Source of the DNA: CAZTVF01 sp964616985
GTDB taxonomy: Bacteria > Planctomycetota > Phycisphaerae > SM23-33
Assembly: GCA_964616985.1 (NCBI GenBank)
Contig: CAZTVF010000059.1
Location: forward strand, 1-32,874
DNA length: 32,874 nt
Reading direction: 5' to 3'
In this document: positions 26,110-32,874 of the stretch, one piece after another
Position numbering within the stretch: the stretch's first letter is position 1
Layout: each line of letters starts with the position of its first letter
Notes under the pieces: generated by a model
What the model was told of the DNA's origin: nothing
Database searches by the model: none
Seen by the model: only the letters and a program-made list of their open reading frames with translations
Made by a program: the position numbers and the translations under genes

Positions 26110-28103
26110 TACTTCGGCAGCATCTCCACAATGGTGGGCAGCATGACGGCGAAGAATTCGCGCACGCCCAGGTCGGCGTTGGGAAGGTTGGCCAGCTTGG
26201 CGCTGGTGCTGATGTTGATGACGCAGAGATATTGCAGCGGCCGGTTGAGGTTCCGCACCGCCTGCCGCGCGTGCCATGGCGACAGCCGCGGCACGCCGTT
26301 GACGATGTAGACGTAGTAGTTCAGCATCACCACGTCGCCCTCGGCGTTGGGCACCGCCTCGCGCACCGCCGGCAAGGCTCGCCAGCGGGGGTCGACATCC
26401 TTGGCATTCGTCCCCAACGTGGCGCCCGTGATGTTCGCGGGGTCGATGGCGCACACGGGCGGCTCCAGGCGGCCGGTGGAGTCTGAAGGCAGCAGGCCGT
26501 AGTAATAAACCGCCAGCTTGAAGGCGTTCTGGCGGCCGGGACGGCGGTCGCCGTAGTGGTTCAGGATGTACCAGTTGCCGACGCGCTCCTTTCGCAGCGC
26601 CTGGGCCTGCTGGGAGACGAGCCCCAACTGCGTCAGCAGATTCGCATCGAGGATGCCCTCGCCGACGCGGCGATTCTCTTCGGGGCCCCGGGGGCGGGCC
26701 GAGAAGCCGTTCACGTCCAGCGGGAAACTGTCGAGGTGGTAGTTGTCGCCCACCTTCACGGTCGCCGGCCAGGCCACCGGGGTGTCGTTGGCGCTGCCCA
26801 GCAGGGGCTGGTGACCCCAGGAAAAAACCCAGGCGACGAAGGCGACGACGAAGCAGATTGCGCCCAGCGCCGCAGCGGTGAACGGCACATAGGCCCACAC
26901 CGGGTGGGCCGTCTGCAATGCCCGCGACTCGCGCCATCCCAGCAGCGCCGCCAGCAGGCCCGGGATCACCGACACCAGCATCGTCGCCAGGGCCGGCACG
27001 TACGCCGTCGTCTTGTCGGTGAAGTACAGCTGCGCCTGGTAGATCGTGGCCACGATCGACAGCCCGGCCAGCATGATCACCGGCATGGACAGGGGCTTCC
27101 GCGCGCGCCGGCGGAGACGCTCGGCCGCGGCCCCGTCGAGCGGCTCGCCGCAGTAGCCGGCCGTCCGCTCATCGAAGTACATCAGCACCACCAGCAGCAG
27201 CAACATGCCCGGCACGTAGTTGCCCAGGCCGCCGGCAACGCATAGCGCCAGGGCGGGCATGGCCCAGCGGGCGAACTTCCGCTCCCACCGCTGCACGAAC
27301 ATCACCAGCATCGCCGTCGCCGCCAGGATGGCGAGCATCGAGACGATGCGGCTGGCGACTTCCAGCCCGCCGGGGTGCTGGGACAGCATCAGCGGCAACG
27401 ACCAGATGCTGATGATCGAGGTGATGAGGCAGAAAAGCACCGCCGCCCACAGGATCGGCGGGCGGCAGCCCATCCACGGCTCGTGCGCAACGGGCGTCTC
27501 GACCGGCTCCTCGGCCAGCAGCTTGCGGATGAGCACCCACAGCGTGATGATGGCGACCATCGTGATGAAGATGCTGGAGGAGTCCACGATCACCAGCGTG
27601 TCGATATCAAGGGGGCCGCCGCTGCGGCTCCAGCCGCCCAGGATGAACCCCCACAGCACGCCGCGCGTCACCGGCAGCATCAGCGGCGCCACGATTACTG
27701 TCGCCAGCACGGCGAGGTTTCGCCACAGCCCCAGCCGCCACGTCCGCCAGACCATCGGCACCGCGCACAGCAGGATCAGCAGGAGCATCGCGCTGTGCGC
27801 GCCGAGCTTGTCGGCCGCCATGGGCACGGCCGGCAGCCGCTCGCCCTTGGGGCCGATGACGACGAGGTTGTTGCGCATGACCTCGAAGGACACGTCGCGC
27901 GCCTGGAGGATGTTGCCGGCAATGGTCGCCTGCAGGCCCGCCAGTGTCTGCGACATCGGCAGCGGGCGATCCTCCACCAGCCGCTCCAGCGGCTTGCCCA
28001 CTTCCAGCAGCACGCCCAGGCCGACCAGCAGAAGCGACAGGACAATGGTGCCCATCCAACGTCGGCCCAGCGGGGCCGGAGGCACATAGGGCTCTGTTTT
28101 CAT
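26109..28103 (-). CDS. Multi-pass membrane protein with C-terminal EpsI-like domain (paralogue 1)
   Basis: This 664-residue protein starts at 28103 behind GAGGA. It has an N-terminal membrane anchor, a small extracytoplasmic loop, then about 10 further membrane segments up to residue 440, and a soluble C-terminal domain of about 220 residues. That domain has F-K-L-A-V-Y-Y-Y-G-L-L, P-P-V-C-A-I-D-P and a later N-Y-Y-V-Y-I-V-N-G. This loosely resembles EpsI/DUF3485 domains linked to exosortase systems, but no exosortase catalytic Cys-Arg-His set is evident. It is paralogous to 29574-31436: both have C-(G/D)-E-P-(L/I)-D, an R-R-x-x-(K/R)-P-L membrane entry and L-A-V-Y-Y in the soluble domain. Function is unknown; envelope or polysaccharide export is a guess. 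Confidence 0.7.
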   Translation of the reverse strand: MKTEPYVPPAPLGRRWMGTIVLSLLLVGLGVLLEVGKPLERLVEDRPLPMSQTLAGLQATIAGNILQARDVSFEVMRNNLVVIGPKGERLPAVPMAADKLGAHSAMLLLILLCAVPMVWRTWRLGLWRNLAVLATVIVAPLMLPVTRGVLWGFILGGWSRSGGPLDIDTLVIVDSSSIFITMVAIITLWVLIRKLLAEEPVETPVAHEPWMGCRPPILWAAVLFCLITSIISIWSLPLMLSQHPGGLEVASRIVSMLAILAATAMLVMFVQRWERKFARWAMPALALCVAGGLGNYVPGMLLLLVVLMYFDERTAGYCGEPLDGAAAERLRRRARKPLSMPVIMLAGLSIVATIYQAQLYFTDKTTAYVPALATMLVSVIPGLLAALLGWRESRALQTAHPVWAYVPFTAAALGAICFVVAFVAWVFSWGHQPLLGSANDTPVAWPATVKVGDNYHLDSFPLDVNGFSARPRGPEENRRVGEGILDANLLTQLGLVSQQAQALRKERVGNWYILNHYGDRRPGRQNAFKLAVYYYGLLPSDSTGRLEPPVCAIDPANITGATLGTNAKDVDPRWRALPAVREAVPNAEGDVVMLNYYVYIVNGVPRLSPWHARQAVRNLNRPLQYLCVINISTSAKLANLPNADLGVREFFAVMLPTIVEMLPK

Positions 28104-28213
28104 TCCGTTTCCTCATCGCCCGCATCGCGGGCAGGGACCGAGCAGCTTCGTGAATTGACTTTCCGCAACTATATAGATTTCGACCCAAACGGGCTGTTCT
28201 CTTGAGCAATCAC

Positions 28214-28455
28214 GCAGGGTGGGCAGGTCCGCCGCAGGCGAGACTCGCCGTGGCGAGCCTGCCCACCTTGGTGTGTCGTCAAGATCGAAACTATGGGTGC
28301 CGTGGTTTGCGGAGCGTAGCGCAGCAACCACGCAACGCTGCCTGGTGGCCGTGGCGTGGTTGCTCGGCCGAGTACGGCCTCGCAAGCCACGGCACCCATA
28401 CAATCAAGCCACCGCTGTGCGAGACGTCTCGCGTGCTCTGGTGGGCAAGCCCACC
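28214..28455. repeat. Cluster of nested palindromes upstream of paralogue 1
   Basis: Three structures fill the 28104-28468 gap. GGTGGGCAGG (28218-28227) pairs with CCTGCCCACC (28258-28267). A 19-base arm beginning ATGGGTGCCGTGG (28293-28311) pairs with 28381-28399 with one mismatch, and encloses AGCAACCACG/CGTGGTTGCT (28323-28332, 28355-28364). GGTGGGC-AA-GCCCACC lies at 28440-28455. The outermost GGGTGGGC sequences are also inverted relative to each other. No gene is seen in this gap. Confidence 0.75.
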
Positions 28456-28468
28456 CTACGGGCCACGC

Positions 28469-29530
28469 TCACGCCAGCTTCTGGCCGAGGGCTTCTTCGT
28501 AGACGGCCAGGACGTTGGCCAGCGGAGTGCCCGCCTGGATGCAGTGGGCGGGGGCGAAGATGTATCCGCCGCCGCGGGCGATGACGTCGAGGCGATGGCG
28601 GGCCTCAGCGCGGCAGGCGGCCTCGTCGCGGAAGGGCAGCGTGTCCTGCGTGCTGATCAGGCCGCAGAACGCCAGCCGGCCCTTGCACGCCTGGCGGATC
28701 TTCATCACGTCCATGCCGCGCGGCTCGGGCTGCATCGCGTCCAGGATGTCCAGGCCCATCTCGATGAACTGCGGCATCAGCTCGTGCGTGTCGCCGCAGG
28801 AGTGGCACATCGCCTTGGCCCCGAACTCGTGCGCCAGGTCGATGTACCGCTGCAAGGCCGGGCGGAAGATCTCCGCGAAGTCCCGCGGGCCGAACATGCG
28901 GCCGTTCTGGTTGCCCATGTCCTCGCCGATGCACAGGATGTCGATCTTGCCTCTGCCGGCCGCCAGCGTCCGCCGGGCCACCTCGTAGTAGTAGTCGACG
29001 CGCCTCTGGATGATCGCCAGGCCCACTGCGTCGCGCGTGGCGATGTCGATCATGACCTGTTCCATTCCGCGGCCGCGGGAGACGCCGTTGAGGATATCGG
29101 GCCAGCCCGCGCCGCCGCAGCAGACGGCGAAGCCGGCCAGGCGGTCGCACGCGGCCTCGATGCCGGAGTAGTCGTATTGGTCGGGGTCGGGCCAGGGGTA
29201 ATCGCGGAGGTCGTCCATGGTCTGAAGCTTCGCCAGGGAAAGGATGGTCGCCTCTGGATATGTTCCGCCGGCCTCGTGGCGGAAGTCGGTGTAGCCCACG
29301 CCCCATTCATCCCACCAGATGCCGTCTTTTCGCGGTTTGACCGGCCCGTGGTAGGGCGCGTTGACGGTGCGGAAATCCACACCGAGGCACTCGTACACAT
29401 CGCGCCCGCCGAAATGATCCTTGAGCTGCTGGTGAATCTCCGGCGTCAGGTACGTCTGGATCGGCACGCGGTCCGTCTCCTGCCACCGCAGCGACGTCAT
29501 CACGCGTTCCTTCGAGGTCATCGGTTTCAT
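28469..29530 (-). CDS. Uroporphyrinogen decarboxylase / MtaA-family protein, second copy
   Basis: This is a 353-residue protein with AAGGAG 7 bases before the ATG and an extended -10 (TGCTATAAT) just upstream. It opens with M-T-S-K-E-R-V-M-T-S-L-R-W-Q-E-T-D-R-V-P, the standard start of this superfamily. The zinc-binding set of methylcobamide:CoM-type methyltransferases is complete: H243-S-C245-G and C330 (A-H-C). An active methyl-transfer or demethylase role is therefore likelier than haem synthesis. It differs from the copy at 19303, which has His in place of the first Cys. It lies between two paralogous membrane-protein genes on the same strand. Confidence 0.85.
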   Translation of the reverse strand: MKPMTSKERVMTSLRWQETDRVPIQTYLTPEIHQQLKDHFGGRDVYECLGVDFRTVNAPYHGPVKPRKDGIWWDEWGVGYTDFRHEAGGTYPEATILSLAKLQTMDDLRDYPWPDPDQYDYSGIEAACDRLAGFAVCCGGAGWPDILNGVSRGRGMEQVMIDIATRDAVGLAIIQRRVDYYYEVARRTLAAGRGKIDILCIGEDMGNQNGRMFGPRDFAEIFRPALQRYIDLAHEFGAKAMCHSCGDTHELMPQFIEMGLDILDAMQPEPRGMDVMKIRQACKGRLAFCGLISTQDTLPFRDEAACRAEARHRLDVIARGGGYIFAPAHCIQAGTPLANVLAVYEEALGQKLA

Positions 29531-29551
29531 GGGCGCTCCTTGAAGGAGGGG

Positions 29552-29560
29552 ATTATAGCA
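29552..29560 (-). promoter_or_regulatory. Extended -10 promoter element of the second URO-D-like gene
   Basis: TGCTATAAT on the minus strand matches the extended -10 form TGnTATAAT. It ends 21 bases before the ATG. No good -35 is seen, which is acceptable for an extended -10. Confidence 0.55.
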
Positions 29561-29573
29561 TGACGAGGTAAGT

Positions 29574-31436
29574 TTACAGCCAGCTCGGCCGGCCACGTCG
29601 GACGTCTTCTTCGCTCGGCAACGATTGCAGAATGTGCGGCAGCATGTGGGTGAGAAATTCCGTTGCGGCCTGGTCCAGCCGATCTGCTTGACCTTCAGGC
29701 AGAATGATTTGGAATTGAACATGGGATACATAGCCCGCCCGTGGAACGCTCTGATGATAATTGGCAGGGGAGATGAACCTGCCATCTACGATCTTGAACT
29801 GGTAGATGCAGGAACTGCCTTGCTGCTCACGGTCGCATGGTATGTCTCCCCCCGGAGCACTTGCGATCCCGAGTCGTATGCTCGTAGGGTTATACAGCAA
29901 AACGTCGTTGAAACCGGAAGTCAGCGGTACGTAATATACTGCCAAGCGGTGCGGGGGTGTCCCAGGGGCTCGCGAGTCTTGACAACGGCGTCGAAAGAAC
30001 CAGGCGCCCTGTCGAGACATGGTCAACGGCGGATCCGCTTGGGAAGTGCTGGCCTGCGCGCTGGCATCGGTTTCGCTCTCGTCACTCAGGACAAAGGGTC
30101 CGATCTGGACAGGGAACGAAACCATTCTTTGGCCGGTGACGCGGACGTGTTGTGGCCAAACGGGGAATTCGGCCACCCATCGCCGATATTCTTGGGTGCG
30201 AACGTGGTCCCCGAAGCCGGCGAACGAACCTGCCGCCGCCAGGAAGAGCAAGGCCAAGCCCGCAACCAACATTCCTCTGCGGGCGAGGGCGAGGCCACTA
30301 CGACCGCGCAGCGAACGCCACTCCCAAAAAGCCAGCGCCGCGGCGGTAGCCGTCAACCCAACCGTGAACCAGCTAGAGAGGCTCTCCGGCACATAGCCGA
30401 TCCAGACCAGCGGACGGCGCGCAAAGCACCTGAAGAGTTGATCGGCTGCCCCGAGAACAGCAATGATCAGCATAACCCACACGATCGGAGTCAACGGCCG
30501 CTGCGAGCGACGGTTGAGTTGATCCCGCGTCTCGGCGTCGATTGGCTCATCGCACATAGCCCGCGCGTGGGTTGTCCGGGTGACCAGGGCGGCGATCAGG
30601 AACAACCACCCCGAGCACAATGCCAGCGGGGCAATCGCCCAGACCCTCGCCCACCGCTGCCCGCCAATGCACAGCCAGAGCATGATCACGCCGATGGCGC
30701 CAAAGCAACAGAACAATGCGACGCGGGCCGAGATCTCCCCGCCAACGCCATTCGTCACCAAGCACCAGATCAGCAGCACCGAGATCCCGATCGCGACGCC
30801 CATGAGTTCAGGTGCATTTCGCCATGGATCACGATTGAGATGCCCGGTTTTATCGGCGATCGCCTGCCTGCCTCGCAACATCGGCAGCCATGCCATGACG
30901 CACAGGCTCATCGCGATGGCCTCGGCTGCCATAGCAGCGATTTGCACCTGAGCCGAGCGACCTCGCGGATCGAGGCCATTCTGCAGCGATTCCGCCAGTG
31001 AATATCCCGCCAGAAGCACGATCGGACTGATCAAGAGGTTTGACGCCAGCAGCGCCGCGCGCCGTACCCAGCTCATCGGCCAGCAGATCGCGGCGATGAC
31101 CGAACCAAGGAGGAGGATCCCCCATTGGCAGGGGACTTGGTAGTACGTGTAATAACTGCCCAGTTCTCTTCCGCGATCCTCGTCGGTGATTCTCACCGAA
31201 GTGCCTACGACCTGCGAATGGACTCGCAAGGCGGCCAAACAGAATGAGACGATGTTCTCTCCCACCGGGTTCTGCAGTTCCACCAGCCGCTCGCGATGGG
31301 CGTACTGCAAGAACTTCACCTTCTCCGTGGAAACGAGGAAGATGCCAATGGGGACCATGGCGATGAAGGCAGCCGCAACCCAATGACGAGCCGCGAGGTT
31401 TCGGTCGGGTTTGGCCCATTCATCCGTGTAATCCAT
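29574..31436 (-). CDS. Multi-pass membrane protein with C-terminal soluble domain (paralogue 2)
   Basis: This 620-residue protein starts at 31436 behind GGGAG. The plan mirrors that of 26109-28103: an N-terminal anchor, an extracytoplasmic loop (about 35-120), roughly 9-10 membrane segments to residue 410, then a 200-residue soluble domain with H-R-L-A-V-Y-Y-V-P-L and C-I-Y-Q-F-K-I-V-D-G-R. The C-D-E-P-I-D and R-R-S-Q-R-P-L segments align with the paralogue. It is less GC-rich in codon choice than its neighbours, judged by eye, which may reflect faster evolution or a different origin. Function is unknown. Confidence 0.7.
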   Translation of the reverse strand: MDYTDEWAKPDRNLAARHWVAAAFIAMVPIGIFLVSTEKVKFLQYAHRERLVELQNPVGENIVSFCLAALRVHSQVVGTSVRITDEDRGRELGSYYTYYQVPCQWGILLLGSVIAAICWPMSWVRRAALLASNLLISPIVLLAGYSLAESLQNGLDPRGRSAQVQIAAMAAEAIAMSLCVMAWLPMLRGRQAIADKTGHLNRDPWRNAPELMGVAIGISVLLIWCLVTNGVGGEISARVALFCCFGAIGVIMLWLCIGGQRWARVWAIAPLALCSGWLFLIAALVTRTTHARAMCDEPIDAETRDQLNRRSQRPLTPIVWVMLIIAVLGAADQLFRCFARRPLVWIGYVPESLSSWFTVGLTATAAALAFWEWRSLRGRSGLALARRGMLVAGLALLFLAAAGSFAGFGDHVRTQEYRRWVAEFPVWPQHVRVTGQRMVSFPVQIGPFVLSDESETDASAQASTSQADPPLTMSRQGAWFFRRRCQDSRAPGTPPHRLAVYYVPLTSGFNDVLLYNPTSIRLGIASAPGGDIPCDREQQGSSCIYQFKIVDGRFISPANYHQSVPRAGYVSHVQFQIILPEGQADRLDQAATEFLTHMLPHILQSLPSEEDVRRGRPSWL

Positions 31437-31467
31437 GAACGTCTCCCGCTCGTCGAGGTGCAGCGGG

Positions 31468-31473
31468 ATTATA
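31468..31473 (-). promoter_or_regulatory. TATAAT -10 element of paralogue 2
   Basis: A perfect TATAAT on the minus strand, ending 31 bases before the ATG, lies directly after the stem-loop at 31480-31515. Confidence 0.4.
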
Positions 31474-31479
31474 ACATGA

Positions 31480-31515
31480 ACGAAGCCCGCGGACAGTGAT
31501 GTCCACGGGCTTCGT
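31480..31515. terminator. Strong stem-loop downstream of the ThuA-like gene
   Basis: The 16-base arms, ACGAAGCCCGCGGACA (31480-31495) and TGTCCACGGGCTTCGT (31500-31515), have one mismatch around a GTGA loop (TCAC in the minus-strand sense). Only a weak T-rich tail follows on the minus strand, and it runs into the next promoter. It likely ends the ThuA-like transcript. Confidence 0.65.
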
Positions 31516-31519
31516 GAAT

Positions 31520-31549
31520 CAAACAGCGCCCAAAAGCGAGCGATGCCCT
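31520..31549 (-). repeat. Dispersed 3' motif, second copy
   Basis: Matches 6871-6900 at 24 of 30 bases (CAAACAGCGC, AAA and GCGAGCGAT shared). In the gene sense both copies lie downstream of the preceding gene and read TCGCTCG(C/T)TTTT. This copy lacks the inverted partner that forms the stem in the first. Confidence 0.5.
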
Positions 31550-31586
31550 GGCCATGTCATGTGCCAGGTTGCCCGCCGATGACCTA

Positions 31587-32246
31587 CTAGCCGCAGCAGC
31601 AGCGGGGCTTGCCCTGGGCGGCCCAGAGCAGGCCGCGGACGGACATGGCCAGGACTTCGGGATAATCGACGAATTCCTTGGCGCAGTGGCCCAGGGCGGA
31701 ATAGAAGACGCGGCCCTTGCCCCAGGTCTTGGTCCAGATGCAGGGCATGACGATGCGGTTGCCGTCATACTCGTACAGCGTGTCGGCCAGGGCGGTCACG
31801 CCGGGGTCGACCGTCATGTAGTACTGCTCGCTCTTGTAGGGGAACATGCTGGGCATGCCGTCGGTGATGGGGCTCTTGACGCCCGTGAGGCGGACGAAGT
31901 AGTCGCCGACGTGAGGGTGGCCGACGAACTGGCCGCCGGTCATCCACTGGTATTCCAGGCTGCCGCGGAAGGCGTCGCCCATGCCGCCGTGCACGCCGCC
32001 AAGGCCCACGCCGCTCTTGACCGCGCCGTTGATGCCCTTCCACTGCTCGGGGCTCAGGGCGCCGCACGTCCACAGGGGCATGATGAGGTCGAGCTTCTTG
32101 AGGGCCTCTTCATCGGCCAGGGGGTCCAGCTTGTCCGAGCGCGTGACCTCGAAGCCGTTGGCCTTCAGTTCACGCTCGAAGATCTCCGACACTTCCTTGG
32201 GCTGATGGCCATCCCATCCGCCGTATACGATCAATGCCTTTGCCAT
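31587..32246 (-). CDS. ThuA-like protein
   Basis: This 219-residue cytosolic protein has a glutamine-amidotransferase-like fold. The ThuA hallmarks are G-V-G-L-G-G-V-H-G-G followed by L-E-Y-Q-W-M-T-G-G-Q-F-V-G-H-P, then P-I-T-D-G-M-P and the closing G-K-G-R-V-F-Y-S-A-L-G-H. ThuA proteins are associated with trehalose and other sugar use and often lack the amidotransferase Cys, as here. The end carries an unusual C-C-C run (P-R-C-C-C-G). AAGGA lies 7 bases before the ATG and is part of a 12-bp palindrome. Exact activity is unknown. Confidence 0.85.
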   Translation of the reverse strand: MAKALIVYGGWDGHQPKEVSEIFERELKANGFEVTRSDKLDPLADEEALKKLDLIMPLWTCGALSPEQWKGINGAVKSGVGLGGVHGGMGDAFRGSLEYQWMTGGQFVGHPHVGDYFVRLTGVKSPITDGMPSMFPYKSEQYYMTVDPGVTALADTLYEYDGNRIVMPCIWTKTWGKGRVFYSALGHCAKEFVDYPEVLAMSVRGLLWAAQGKPRCCCG

Positions 32247-32253
32247 GGTGCAT

Positions 32254-32265
32254 CCTTATATAAGG
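32254..32265. promoter_or_regulatory. Palindrome CCTTATATAAGG overlapping the ThuA-like ribosome-binding site
   Basis: The 12-bp perfect palindrome provides both a TATA-rich patch and the AAGG of the Shine-Dalgarno. It could be an operator or a hairpin controlling translation; no regulator is known here. Confidence 0.35.
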
Positions 32266-32318
32266 TTGTTGGTTCCAAACCGGCCCAACAGCGTAGTCGG
32301 GCGGGAGGCGATATGCAA

Positions 32319-32442
32319 GAAGGTCGTAGGCCATAGGTCGTAGGCAGTAGGGAAGATGCGTTGCACGCGGGGGCACTTGGCCGTGACTGGACCATCGCTC
32401 CGCTCTTTCCCTACGACCTACGACCTACTTCCTACGACCTTC
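32319..32442. repeat. Inverted GGTCGTAGG repeat element
   Basis: Arms 32319-32354 and 32407-32442 match at 31 of 36 bases. Each holds GAAGGTCGTAGG, a second TAGGTCGTAGG and GTAGGGAA. The loop is 52 bases. The right arm ends 6 bases before the stop codon of the dehydrogenase gene. Confidence 0.85.
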
Positions 32443-32448
32443 CGTCCG

Positions 32449-32874
32449 CTACAGCGCCGCGGCGACCAGGTCGCCGACCTGCGTGGTGGAGAAGCCCATC
32501 TTGCCGGCCGCCTGCGACTTCATCTTGGGCGTGCAGGCGATGATGGCGTTCTCGACCATGTTGCCGGCCTCGACGAGCTTCTTGTCGCCGGAGTTGTTGC
32601 CGGTCTCGCGGAGCAGCATGCCCAGGGCGCCGATGGCGGCCATGGGGTTGATGACGTTCTGCCCGGTGTACTTGGGGGCGCTGCCGCCCATGGGCTCGTA
32701 CATGGAGACGCCCTTGGGGTTGATGTTGCCGCCGGCGGCCACGCCCAGGCCGCCCTGGATGACGGCGGCCAGGTCGGTGATGATGTCGCCGAAGATGTTG
32801 TCGGTGACGATGACGTCATAGAACTCGGGGTTCTTGACGAACCACATGCAGCAGGCGTCGACGTGGTTGTAGTC
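32449..32874 (-). CDS. leuB: 3-isopropylmalate dehydrogenase-like protein (partial, C-terminal part)
   Basis: The frame is open to the right edge; the last 141 residues are seen. V-T-D-N-I-F-G-D-I-I-T-D-L-A-A carries the two metal-binding Asp residues of the isocitrate/isopropylmalate dehydrogenase family. M-Y-E-P-M-G-G-S-A-P-K-Y-T-G and N-P-M-A-A-I form the cofactor site. These enzymes oxidatively decarboxylate 3-isopropylmalate in leucine synthesis. The G-G-S-A-P-K-Y form is typical of the planctomycete/spirochaete type, and related NAD-dependent isocitrate or tartrate dehydrogenases cannot be excluded without the N-terminal half. Confidence 0.8.
   Translation of the reverse strand, partial: DYNHVDACCMWFVKNPEFYDVIVTDNIFGDIITDLAAVIQGGLGVAAGGNINPKGVSMYEPMGGSAPKYTGQNVINPMAAIGALGMLLRETGNNSGDKKLVEAGNMVENAIIACTPKMKSQAAGKMGFSTTQVGDLVAAAL

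Overview
The window looks like a chromosomal segment of a high-GC member of Planctomycetota, probably Phycisphaerae-like. I base this on its protein mix: a heparinase-family lyase with inserted CxxC pairs, a zinc-ribbon plus DUF4190-type membrane protein, a ThuA-like protein, two MtaA/URO-D-type methyltransferase-like proteins, several sugar-hydrolase-like TIM-barrel proteins and a GyrB of about 838 residues. No rRNA, tRNA, CRISPR array, phage or insertion sequence is visible. Both ends cut through genes: a secreted c-type cytochrome on the left and a 3-isopropylmalate dehydrogenase-like gene on the right.

Layout. 1-6.8 kb: a divergent pair (cytochrome / heparinase-like lyase), a DUF4190-type protein, a double PRC-barrel protein and an unrecognised secreted hydrolase-like protein. 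7.0-10.1 kb: truA, an Eis-like acetyltransferase and a receiver-like protein without its phospho-acceptor Asp. 10.1-18.1 kb: one minus-strand operon encoding a binding lipoprotein, a fused double permease, an ATPase, a GHL6-like glycosidase and an MFS carrier, presumably for uptake and breakdown of an unidentified ligand. 18.2-21.5 kb: a P1-nuclease/phospholipase-C-like secreted zinc enzyme, then a plus-strand pair of a URO-D-like and a TIM-barrel protein. 21.6-25.8 kb: divergent gyrB and truD. 26.1-31.4 kb: two paralogous multi-pass membrane proteins flanking a second URO-D-like gene. 31.6-32.9 kb: ThuA-like protein and the partial dehydrogenase.

The most unusual property is in the spacers. 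At least eight gaps are filled by long imperfect inverted repeats whose arms are often short tandem repeats (units such as ATTGCGG, ACGCAGATAA, GATTGCACG, CGCAGAGAN, GGTCGTAGG). The arms often begin at or within a few bases of stop codons. In two loci a 20-bp perfect palindrome (CCTGCCTGCCGGCAGGCAGG) sits inside one arm; deleting it restores the arm exactly, with no target duplication. Two genes (binding lipoprotein and P1-like nuclease) read in frame into these elements and end with element-derived tails. Three of the four gene junctions of the ABC operon carry an element, which could affect the mRNA.

Regulation visible in sequence: truA and truD have -10 hexamers exactly 6 bases before their start codons and no Shine-Dalgarno, so both are probably leaderless. 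Most other genes have clear GGAG/AAGGAG sites. Several have TATAAT hexamers 18-31 bases before the start. All functions are inferred from sequence reading alone; no database search was run.
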